From: Micrococcus cohnii
GTDB lineage: Bacteria; Actinomycetota; Actinomycetes; Actinomycetales; Micrococcaceae
Length of the DNA stretch: 64,000 nucleotides
Assembly (NCBI RefSeq): GCF_014205175.1
Contig: NZ_JACHNA010000001.1
Coordinates: forward strand, 1,240,001 to 1,304,000
Direction: 5' to 3'
Below the pieces are notes generated by a model that was not told the origin of the DNA, did not search any database, and saw only the letters and a program-made list of their open reading frames with translations. The position numbers and the translations under genes were made by a program. Shown in pieces: positions 34,667-42,228 of the stretch. Numbering within the stretch: position 1 is the stretch's first letter; every line of letters begins with the position of its first letter.

Positions 34667-34669
34667 GAT
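34664..34669 (+). promoter_or_regulatory. -10 box of DUF3090 gene overlapping the previous stop
   Basis: TAGGAT at 34664-34669, six bases, ATG at 34676. Its first three bases are the TAG stop codon of the phosphatase gene. Confidence 0.55.
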
Positions 34670-34675
34670 CGAGGC

Positions 34676-35212
34676 ATGACCGACGCACCCGCCTCTGTTC
34701 ATGAGTTCGACTGGCCGGACCGGTGCATCATCGGCACGATCGGCCGGCCGGGAGCCCGCGCGTTCTACCTGCAGGTCCGCGCCGGGTCGCAGACCGTGAG
34801 CCTGGCCCTGGAGAAGCAGCAGGCCGACATGCTGGCCCAGATGATGGACGAGATCCTCGACGAGCTGAGGGCCCTGGACGGCAACCCGCACAGCGTGCCG
34901 GAGCACACGCCCGCCGAGCTCGTGGACAACAACCCGCTGGGACCCGTGCAGGAGCGGTTCCGCGTGGGAGCGCTCGGCCTCGGCTGGGATCCCACAACGA
35001 CCCAGGTGGTCATCGAGGCGCACCCGCTCGCGGATGAGGATGCTGCCGAGGAGGAGGCCGAGGTGCTGCGTGTGCGGATGCCGGTGGGGGCGGCGCGGGC
35101 GTTCGCCCTGCGCACCCGGGAGGTCGTGGACGCCGGACGCCTGTTCTGCTCGGACTGCGGCCAGCCCATGGACCCCGAGGGCCACGACTGCACCACGCCC
35201 GAGCTCCCATAA
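34676..35212 (+). CDS. DUF3090 domain-containing protein
   Basis: 178 residues. It matches the actinobacterial DUF3090 family from VHEFDWPDRCIIGTIGRPGA through the SLALEKQQADMLAQM region, and ends with a zinc-ribbon-like CSDCGQPMDPEGHDC, where four ligands (three Cys and one His, plus a final Cys) could bind zinc. Function is unknown. It overlaps the next gene by one base (TAATG) and has its own leaderless promoter inside the preceding gene's stop. Confidence 0.9.
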   Translation: MTDAPASVHEFDWPDRCIIGTIGRPGARAFYLQVRAGSQTVSLALEKQQADMLAQMMDEILDELRALDGNPHSVPEHTPAELVDNNPLGPVQERFRVGALGLGWDPTTTQVVIEAHPLADEDAAEEEAEVLRVRMPVGAARAFALRTREVVDAGRLFCSDCGQPMDPEGHDCTTPELP

Positions 35213-36006
35213 TGGCCGACGCCGTGGAGGACAACGCGCTTGCCGGCGGCGAACTGATGGGCGGCGAGCTGATACTCACCGGGCGCATCACGACGGCGTC
35301 CAACGCCACCTTCCTGGGCAGCATTGGGGAGACGACAGTGGTCTACAAGCCGGTGACCGGCGAGGCCCCGCTGTGGGACTTCCCCGCCGGAACCCTGGCC
35401 CGCCGGGAGGTGGCGGCGTTTCTGGTGTCCGAGGCGCTGGGGTGGGGCATCGTGCCCCGCACGTGGCTGCGCGACGGCCCGCTCGGCGCGGGCATGGTGC
35501 AGCTCTGGCAGGAGCAGGACCCTACCCAGGGCGCGGTGGACCTATTCCCGGCGGCTGCGGTGCCGGCCTCGGGCTGGCGGACGGTGCTGGAGGGTGAGGA
35601 CGAGAACGGGAATCGGCTGGTCCTGGCCCACGAGGACTCGCCGGCGCTGCGCCGCATGACGGTGTTCGACGTGATCGTCAACAACGCCGACCGCAAGGGC
35701 GCCCACATCCTCGCCATGCCCGGCGGGCACCGACACGGCGTGGACCACGGGCTCACCTTCCATGTGGAGGACAAGCTGCGGACCGTGCTGTGGGGCTGGG
35801 TGGGCGCGGCCCTGCGCGACGAGGAGCGCAACGGCATCGGCCGTGTGCTCGACGGGCTCGATGGCGATCTGGGTCAGCGGCTCTCGGATCTACTCAACAC
35901 CGAGGAGATCCACGCTCTCGCCGGGCGGTGCGCCCAACTGCTGGACGACGGGAGCTTTCCAGCGCCCAGCGGCCGGACGCCAGCAGTGCCCTGGCCATTG
36001 TTTTAG
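35212..36006 (+). CDS. SCO1664 family protein
   Basis: 264 residues, a kinase-like (PI3/4K-type) fold protein of the SCO1664 family. VVYKPVTGEAPLWDFPAGTL has the nucleotide-binding Lys, RREVAAFLVSEALGW is the next helix, FDVIVNNADRKGAHIL is the catalytic-loop equivalent and GVDHGLTFH the metal-binding motif. Activity is not established. Third gene of the conserved phosphatase-DUF3090-SCO1664 set; mshC, a frequent neighbour elsewhere, is absent. The AT-rich insertion starts right after its stop. Confidence 0.88.
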   Translation: MADAVEDNALAGGELMGGELILTGRITTASNATFLGSIGETTVVYKPVTGEAPLWDFPAGTLARREVAAFLVSEALGWGIVPRTWLRDGPLGAGMVQLWQEQDPTQGAVDLFPAAAVPASGWRTVLEGEDENGNRLVLAHEDSPALRRMTVFDVIVNNADRKGAHILAMPGGHRHGVDHGLTFHVEDKLRTVLWGWVGAALRDEERNGIGRVLDGLDGDLGQRLSDLLNTEEIHALAGRCAQLLDDGSFPAPSGRTPAVPWPLF

Positions 36007-36121
36007 GGGCTCACGCTTTTGGTGTCAACTCAGCAGTGAGACAGAGCTTTACCGGCGGCAGGTCCGACGGGGAATGCTAAACTCGTCGCTTCAGGAACTA
36101 CGAGCGAGGCACCAGCCCCCA

Positions 36122-36155
36122 CTGCACGGGATTAGAAACATCCATCGCCGTGCAG
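36122..36155. other. 8-bp hairpin in AT-rich flank
   Basis: CTGCACGG (36122-36129) and CCGTGCAG (36148-36155) pair perfectly around an 18-base loop containing GATTAGAAAC. It is 45 bp past the stop of the low-GC gene (minus strand) and may be its terminator, though no T-run follows on that strand. The remaining 36007-36199 holds no gene that I can see. Confidence 0.4.
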
Positions 36156-36199
36156 AAAAACTCTCCCTGACTAGGGGAAGAGGAAAACCCTTTGACTAC

Positions 36200-37765
36200 T
36201 TACCGAGCTGACAATTCTTTAACCGCTCCGAGTTGAGCAACCCGGAAATCATCGTTTATTTTTATAACGACCTGGCTCATTAAAAGAAGTACCTGCAGAT
36301 ACGCCAAACGGTGACCCTCTTGCGCTTCCGTTAGCGGCACACGAGCGTGGATGTAACTATTTCGCAACTTGGGCCCATCACTGAATTCCCGATCATTGAG
36401 CATGAAGTTTAGGAAGCTCGCTTCTTCGCGAGTGAACAACCGGCCGCTCCAATTAAGCCACCCCCTCTTATCCATTCGCAATAGCTCACTACGACCCCCA
36501 GTATCCAACCAGCGAGTATTAATAGCCCCCACGCGATACAGCTGGCCGAGAAGCCTTACTTGACTGCCGCTGCGAAAGCGAACCCTAGATGAGAGCCGGT
36601 CCAAAACATCCAGCTTGCGCAAATTTTGAATCGCGGGCGTCTGGTAATCATGAAAGTCTGCAATAGATAATGAATGGGAAAGAATCAATTCCGCAAAACT
36701 ATCTCCACGCCTATTTTCATCTATATAATTCAGAGAGGACTGGTCAGAGAATAGTGCGTACAGGATTGATTCAATTTCACCACCCTTTTGCGGGAGTGCG
36801 TATTTGTCCGAGGCTTGACTCGGCAGTTCTTCAATGACTAGAGAATCACTCCCGTAAATCAGTCGAGACGCATCGATCTTCTTGTATTTTACAAACAGAT
36901 TATACTGTCGCATAACGCTCTCCATCTCAATGAGGAGATGCCGTATCCGCTCAATATTGGAAGACCCTGGGGTAGAACGCGTGAATGTGATCCGCTCACC
37001 TTGCATCCATTCCGACAAATATTCTGCGCAGAACCATGCAAAAACATCTTCCAGCTCAATATCATTGTCGGCAAGAAAGCTGCTGTAGGCATATAATTGG
37101 AGAAGGGAAATGTTCTCTTTAGAGGAAAACACAGTACCGCGTGGATAGTTTGACCGCACTTCAAACGTAAAAAGTCGTTCGAGCCCGCGCCTCTCGGACC
37201 CATACGAGGGGAGTGTTAGAATAACATTGTCATCAGCAAATCCGAGAAGAATCTGTAAATTATTCAGAATCGATGGAAAATCAAGCGTTTCCTCCAGCCA
37301 AGTTCTCGAGAAGATTTGTGAAACCTCAAGAACTCCATCCTCATTTTCCGAAACCTTCTCAAGTTCCTCTTCTCCGATTCCAACTTCATATCGAACCCGT
37401 AACCCACTCGACGGATTCTCTAGCAAAGAAGTCTCCAGCTCTTCACAGCGCTGAATTGCCCGGATTCTGACGTCGTCATTCAAACCTAGGATATCGCGCG
37501 AGCGTGCCGTCTTGAGGAGACGGACATAGTTCAAGTTAGCTTCGTCGCCGTTCAGATATTCCATTATGAGCGACGCCCATTCTTCCTCAGAAATGTTTTT
37601 CGGGGCGTGGAAGCCCCTCTTGGCGTTATCCTGCACCGACGCCCCCACAAGTGCCTCCACGACGATCGGGCTGGACATGACGTGAGGTTTGAGGACTGGA
37701 GCAAACTCTTGAACGAAACCATATGAACCAAGCGCGTCACCCAAAGAAGCGCCGGCCTCGAACAC
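36200..37765 (-). CDS. Low-GC orphan protein, large 3' piece of a frameshifted gene, C-terminal HEPN-like motif
   Basis: 521 residues from GTG 37765, the first standard start in this frame. Read without a start the frame is open 44 codons further, to a TAG directly at a six-base T run (complement of 37897-37902). A -1 shift there joins it to the 84-codon frame upstream, giving one protein of about 647 residues. No membrane helix or signal. Mixed helix-rich composition; near the C-terminus KLRNSYIHARVPL (Arg468, His473) fits the HEPN RNase motif RNxxxH. DNA is strikingly AT-rich (37201-37260 has 23 G+C of 60) with AGA, ATA and TTA codons rare elsewhere here, so it is recent foreign DNA. No family recognised; a HEPN abortive-infection-type protein is my inference. 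Confidence 0.7.
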   Translation of the reverse strand: MFEAGASLGDALGSYGFVQEFAPVLKPHVMSSPIVVEALVGASVQDNAKRGFHAPKNISEEEWASLIMEYLNGDEANLNYVRLLKTARSRDILGLNDDVRIRAIQRCEELETSLLENPSSGLRVRYEVGIGEEELEKVSENEDGVLEVSQIFSRTWLEETLDFPSILNNLQILLGFADDNVILTLPSYGSERRGLERLFTFEVRSNYPRGTVFSSKENISLLQLYAYSSFLADNDIELEDVFAWFCAEYLSEWMQGERITFTRSTPGSSNIERIRHLLIEMESVMRQYNLFVKYKKIDASRLIYGSDSLVIEELPSQASDKYALPQKGGEIESILYALFSDQSSLNYIDENRRGDSFAELILSHSLSIADFHDYQTPAIQNLRKLDVLDRLSSRVRFRSGSQVRLLGQLYRVGAINTRWLDTGGRSELLRMDKRGWLNWSGRLFTREEASFLNFMLNDREFSDGPKLRNSYIHARVPLTEAQEGHRLAYLQVLLLMSQVVIKINDDFRVAQLGAVKELSAR

Positions 37766-37887
37766 TGCACTTAAGATGGTCTCTAAGTTGATTTTCTCAT
37801 GAACAGAATAGCGATTAATAGCCTCGATCAGGTCAAATCGATAGCCAGGATAAAGATCGGAGATCCTTGATCGGATATTATCTTCTC

Positions 37888-38142
37888 TTAGGCTGGAAAA
37901 AATCTAGCAGCCTTCCGCTTGGCGAGACTGGCAGCCTCTGCCAGCGAGTCCCGGTCTTTACCAGTCATACATGCTGGATAGATTCCCTCGCCGATGATCA
38001 GCGCACTGTGCCATCCCTCAAGAGCGTCTGAGACCGTCGCGAATGAATCATCCTGCAGAGATGATTCTAGGAATTCGACGGCTTTCCTCAACATGAATAC
38101 AAAGGATAAATCATCACGCCCATAGTATTTGACCCGTGACAT
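37888..38142 (-). CDS. N-terminal piece of the frameshifted low-GC gene
   Basis: 84 residues from ATG 38142, preceded by GAAGG 7 bases upstream. It is helical and ends AARFFPA two codons after the run of six T. The following reading frame, which is blocked by TAG just before the run, opens exactly there, so this is the true start of the large protein at 36200-37765. Either the break is a real mutation or a homopolymer sequencing error, or the ribosome shifts frame there. Same AT-rich composition as the rest. Confidence 0.65.
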   Translation of the reverse strand: MSRVKYYGRDDLSFVFMLRKAVEFLESSLQDDSFATVSDALEGWHSALIIGEGIYPACMTGKDRDSLAEAASLAKRKAARFFPA

Positions 38143-38243
38143 GATTCGCCCTTCTATGGTCCAAAAATTGCTCGGGTGGTTGGCGCCACTCTAGATAGGA
38201 TGAGCGAACGTGAGCCCGCCGTTCACGGCGCCTACGCCTCGGA

Positions 38244-39329
38244 TCACACGTTAAACCGGAACTCCACCACGTCCCCGTCCTTCATCACGTAGTCCTTGCC
38301 CTCCATGCGCACCTTGCCGGCGGCCTTGGCATCGGCCATAGACCCGGCAGCAATCAGGTCATCGAAGGACACGATCTCGGCCTTGATGAAGCCGCGCTGG
38401 AAGTCGGTGTGGATCACGCCGGCGGCCTCGGGCGCCGTCGCGCCGACCGGGATGGTCCAGGCGCGCGTCTCCTTCGGCCCGGCCGTCAGGTAGGTCTGCA
38501 GGCCGAGGGTGGAGAAGCCGACGCGGGCCAGCTGGTCCAAGCCGGACTCGTCCTGGCCGTTCATCTCCAGCATCTCGCGGGCCTCCTCCTCGTCCAGCTC
38601 CACGAGGTCGGACTCCAGCTTCGCGTCCAGGAACACGGCCTGCGCCGGCGCCACCAGATCCCGCAGCTGCTGCTGCTTCGCCTCGTCCCCCAGCACGGCG
38701 TCGTCCGAGTTGAACACGTAGATGAACGGCTTGGCGGTGAGCAGGCTCAGCTCCCGCAGCCGGTCCATATCCAGCTGGTCCTTGTCCTTCGCCGCGAAGA
38801 TCGTCTCGCCCCGCTCCAGCACCGCGAGCGCAGCCTTGAGCGCCTCGAGGTCAGCGGGCTCCTTCTTCTTGCCCTTGACCTCCTTCTCCACGCGCGGGAT
38901 CGCCTTCTCCACGGTCTGCATGTCCGCGATGATCAGCTCGGTGTTGATGGTCTCCATATCCGAGGCCGGGTCCACCGTGCCGTCCACGTGCACCACCTCG
39001 CCGTCGTCGAACGCGCGCACCACCTGGGCGATCGCGTGGGCCTCACGGATGTTCGCCAGGAACTGGTTGCCCAGGCCCTCCCCCTCAGAGGCGCCCTTCA
39101 CAATGCCCGCGATATCCACGAAGGACACCGTGGCCGGCAGGATGCGCTCCGAGCCGAAGATCTCCGCCAGCTGCGGCAGGCGCTCATCCGGCAGGTTCAC
39201 CACGCCCACGTTCGGCTCAATCGTCGCGAACGGGTAGTTCGCCGCGAGCACGGTCTGGCGCGTCAGCGCGTTGAACAGGGTCGACTTGCCAACATTGGGC
39301 AGTCCCACGAATCCGATAGTCAAAGCCAC
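38244..39329 (-). CDS. ychF: Redox-regulated ATPase YchF
   Basis: 361 residues, full length. The Obg-like G domain has P-loop GLPNVGKSTLFNAL, switch motif NYPFATIEPNVGVV and DIAGIVKGASEGEGLGN; the FNSDD segment replaces NKxD, which is why YchF/OLA1 prefers ATP. A coiled coil (about 130-190) and a C-terminal TGS domain (GVIHTDFQRGFIKAEI) complete it. It binds ribosomes and acts in stress responses. The GTG at 39329 begins the conserved core; TAGGAT lies 8 bases upstream. Confidence 0.95.
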   Translation of the reverse strand: MALTIGFVGLPNVGKSTLFNALTRQTVLAANYPFATIEPNVGVVNLPDERLPQLAEIFGSERILPATVSFVDIAGIVKGASEGEGLGNQFLANIREAHAIAQVVRAFDDGEVVHVDGTVDPASDMETINTELIIADMQTVEKAIPRVEKEVKGKKKEPADLEALKAALAVLERGETIFAAKDKDQLDMDRLRELSLLTAKPFIYVFNSDDAVLGDEAKQQQLRDLVAPAQAVFLDAKLESDLVELDEEEAREMLEMNGQDESGLDQLARVGFSTLGLQTYLTAGPKETRAWTIPVGATAPEAAGVIHTDFQRGFIKAEIVSFDDLIAAGSMADAKAAGKVRMEGKDYVMKDGDVVEFRFNV

Positions 39330-39450
39330 GGTCCACCATCCTACCGGCGCACCCCGGCCCACCCCGGCCACGGTGCGGCGCCGTACCACCCCGCCTCGCC
39401 GTCTCACCGCCCGCCCCGTCTCCCGTCTTGCCGCCGCCGGTGCACCTCCG

Positions 39451-39456
39451 TAGCGT
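39451..39456 (+). promoter_or_regulatory. Possible -10 box upstream of 39464 gene
   Basis: TAGCGT is seven bases before the ATG at 39464; no Shine-Dalgarno is present. Confidence 0.4.
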
Positions 39457-39463
39457 TCGGCGC

Positions 39464-39931
39464 ATGAGCACCCCCGACACCTCGCCCCAGCCCGAGCCGG
39501 ACATCGTCGCCGCCGAGGGCGACGTCCGCCCCGCCTCGCACTACATCCTCCCGCTGATCGGCCTGGCCGTGGAGCACGTGTTCGACGTGCTCGGCCGCGA
39601 GGGCGAGTTCACACCCACCATCCTCGCCACCGCCGAGGACGCCACCCAAGGCATGTGGGCCATCGACGACCTCGTCCCCGAGGACGCCGCCACCTACGTC
39701 GCGCAGATCCAGCCGACCCCGCGCACCGCCGTCGCCGTGTTCCACGGCGAGGGCGAAGACGTCGAGGGCACCCGCTTCCCCGCCGTGTTCACCGAGTCCT
39801 TCGAGGCCGGGGAGGACAGCTCGGTGCGCATGGTCTTCCCCTTCACCCTCGGCGACCCCGACTCCGAGGACGGCCCGCGGCTGGACGGCGAGCCGACCGT
39901 GGTAGCGAACGGACCAAACCCGATCGGCTGA
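39464..39931 (+). CDS. Hypothetical protein
   Basis: 155 residues, acidic, soluble, no signal. A helix-rich start (HYILPLIGLAVEHVFDVLG) and strands such as TAVAVFHGEGEDVEGTRFP and SVRMVFPFTL suggest a compact mixed fold. Not recognised. The gene diverges from ychF and ends 63 bp before the choline operon, so it could be read through into it. Confidence 0.6.
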   Translation: MSTPDTSPQPEPDIVAAEGDVRPASHYILPLIGLAVEHVFDVLGREGEFTPTILATAEDATQGMWAIDDLVPEDAATYVAQIQPTPRTAVAVFHGEGEDVEGTRFPAVFTESFEAGEDSSVRMVFPFTLGDPDSEDGPRLDGEPTVVANGPNPIG

Positions 39932-39956
39932 CCGCCCCGCGCGCATGGCCTACGGT
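39928..39956 (+). promoter_or_regulatory. Candidate promoter of the choline operon
   Basis: CTGACC (39928-39933), a 17-bp gap and TACGGT (39951-39956) give a plausible promoter starting at the stop of the upstream gene. Confidence 0.35.
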
Positions 39957-39994
39957 GCAGAGGTCCGACACAAGCAATGGAAAGGACCCCTCCC

Positions 39995-42226
39995 GTGGGC
40001 ACGCCCCCGTCGTCGACGGCCACCGAGGCCGCACAGACACCGCCGACACCCGCACCTGACCGCGCAAACAAGCCGAAACACGCGGCCCTGAACCCGCCGG
40101 TGTTCATCGGCACCGCCGCGATCGTCGTCGCCTTCGCCGCATGGGCGATGATCTGGCCAGGCACCGCCGAGACGGTGATCTTCGACACGATGGCGTGGAT
40201 CGCCTCGAGCTTCGGCTGGTACTACGTGCTCACCGCGGCCATCGTCGTCGTGTTCGTGCTCGTGGTCGCCCTCACCCGCGTCGGCCGCGTCCGCATGGGA
40301 CCGGACCACGCGACCCCGCAGTTCAACATGTTCACCTGGTCCGCCATGCTCTTCGCCGCGGGCATCGGCGTGGACCTGATGTTCTTCGCCACCTCCGGCC
40401 CGGCGACGAACCTGCTCACCCCGCCGGACGTCGAGCCGATGTCCGACGCCGCGGCCCGCTACGCCCCGCTGTGGACGATCTTCCACTACGGCATCCCCGG
40501 CTGGGCCATGTACGCGCTGATGGGCATGGCCTTCGGCCTGTTCGCCTACCGCTACCACCTGCCGTTGAGCATCCGCTCGGCCCTCGCCCCGCTCTTCGGC
40601 AAGCGCATCCACGGCGGCATCGGCCACGCCGCCGAGATCGCCGCGACCGTCGGCACCATCTTCGGCATCGCCGTCTCCCTCGGCGTGGGCGTCGTGTTCC
40701 TCAACGCCGGCCTCGCCCTGATCTTCGGTATCCCGGTGAGCACCGGCGTGCAGATCGCGCTGATGGCCCTGGCGGTGGGCATCACGATCCTCTCCACCGT
40801 CTCCGGCATCGACAAGGGCATCCGCCGGCTCTCCGAGCTCAACGTGTTCCTCGCGATCATCATCCTCGGCTGGGTGCTGGTCACCGGCCAGACGACGTAC
40901 CTGCTCAACGCCCTGGTGCAGAACATCGGCGACTTCTTCGCCGGCTTCCCGGCCATGCTCATGCGCACCTTCGCCTACACCGCCGGCACCGAGGCCTACC
41001 CGTCCGAACAGTGGCTCGCCGACTGGACGCTGTTCTTCTGGGCCTGGTGGATCGCGTGGGCGCCGTTCGTCGCCCTGTTCCTCGCCCGCATCTCCCGCGG
41101 CCGCACGCTGCGCGAGTTCGTGCTCGGCGTGCTGCTGATCCCCTTCGCGTTCATCATGCTGTGGGTCTCAATCATGGGCAATGACGCCCTCGGCTACTTC
41201 CGCGGCGGCGACCAGGCCATGCTCGACGAAGCAGTCAACGCCCCCGAGTCCGGTTTCTTCACGCTGCTGCAGCAGCACCCCGGCTCCGCGTTCCTGATCG
41301 GCCTGGCCGTGTTCACCGGCCTGTTCTTCTACGTCACCAGCGCCGACTCCGGCTCGCTGGTCATGGCGAACATGACCTCCAAGGACTCGGTCGAGGACTC
41401 CGACGGCGCCCCGTGGCTGCGCATCGTGTGGGCCCTGGTCACCGCCCTGCTCACGCTGTCCATGCTGTTCATCGACGGCGTGTACACCCTGCAGGCGGCG
41501 ACCGTGATCGTCGGGCTGCCGCTGTCCATCATGATCTACCTGGTGATGATCAGCCTGTGGCGGGTGCTGCGCTCCGAGCTGCACGCACTGGACTCACGCA
41601 CCGCCGCCCTTCCCGATGTGCTCTCCGGCCGCGTGCGCGACGGCAGCAGCCGCACCACGTGGCGCCAGCGCCTCGCCCGGCACATGGACTTCGCCACCGC
41701 CCGGCAGGCCACCGCATTCGTCGAACGCGAGGCCGACCCGGCCCTCGAGGAGGTCGCCGCCGAGCTGCGCGACCACGGTGCCGACGTCGAGATCAGCCGC
41801 GGCGTGCACCCCGAATGCGGCGTGCCGTGGGTGGACCTCACCGTCCGCTTCGCCGGTCAGAACGACTTCAAGTACCAGGCCTACCCGGTCGCCTACCCCG
41901 TGCCGAGCTTCGCCACGAACATCTCGGCGGTGCAGGACGTGTACTTCCACATCGAGGTCTTCTCGGCCACCGGATCACGCGGCCGCGACATCATGGGGTA
42001 CACCCGTGAGCAGATCTGCGCCAACGTCCTCGACGACTACGAGGCGCACCTGGCGTTCATGGCCATGACCGGCGACGACTCCTCGCTGGCCGCGCGCCTG
42101 GACTCCGAGGCGCCCGACGTCTGGACCGACACCGACCACACCGCACCCGTCACCGGCGAGCAAATCTCCGTCGCCGGCGGCGAGCGCGGAACCGACACCG
42201 ACTCGACCACCGTGAGGAGCTCGTGA
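39995..42226 (+). CDS. betT: BCCT-family choline/betaine transporter (BetT-like)
   Basis: 743 residues. Twelve helices carry the BCCT tryptophan signature FFWAWWIAWAPFVALFLARI and the conserved RISRGRTLREF. A C-terminal cytoplasmic domain of about 200 residues (WVDLTVRFAGQNDFKYQAYP) is the extended BetT type, which tunes uptake to osmotic stress. In this operon the substrate is most likely choline, passed to the oxidase and aldehyde dehydrogenase encoded next. GTG 39995 has AAGGA 8 bases upstream; ATG 39977 is the alternative. It overlaps the betB region by 4 bases. Confidence 0.92.
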   Translation: MGTPPSSTATEAAQTPPTPAPDRANKPKHAALNPPVFIGTAAIVVAFAAWAMIWPGTAETVIFDTMAWIASSFGWYYVLTAAIVVVFVLVVALTRVGRVRMGPDHATPQFNMFTWSAMLFAAGIGVDLMFFATSGPATNLLTPPDVEPMSDAAARYAPLWTIFHYGIPGWAMYALMGMAFGLFAYRYHLPLSIRSALAPLFGKRIHGGIGHAAEIAATVGTIFGIAVSLGVGVVFLNAGLALIFGIPVSTGVQIALMALAVGITILSTVSGIDKGIRRLSELNVFLAIIILGWVLVTGQTTYLLNALVQNIGDFFAGFPAMLMRTFAYTAGTEAYPSEQWLADWTLFFWAWWIAWAPFVALFLARISRGRTLREFVLGVLLIPFAFIMLWVSIMGNDALGYFRGGDQAMLDEAVNAPESGFFTLLQQHPGSAFLIGLAVFTGLFFYVTSADSGSLVMANMTSKDSVEDSDGAPWLRIVWALVTALLTLSMLFIDGVYTLQAATVIVGLPLSIMIYLVMISLWRVLRSELHALDSRTAALPDVLSGRVRDGSSRTTWRQRLARHMDFATARQATAFVEREADPALEEVAAELRDHGADVEISRGVHPECGVPWVDLTVRFAGQNDFKYQAYPVAYPVPSFATNISAVQDVYFHIEVFSATGSRGRDIMGYTREQICANVLDDYEAHLAFMAMTGDDSSLAARLDSEAPDVWTDTDHTAPVTGEQISVAGGERGTDTDSTTVRSS

Positions 42227-42228
42227 GC

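Noticed and set aside
36122-36155. Possible single CRISPR repeat (ends GATTAGAAAC)
   Set aside because: Only one copy exists, there are no spacers or cas genes, and the symmetry is a simple stem-loop.
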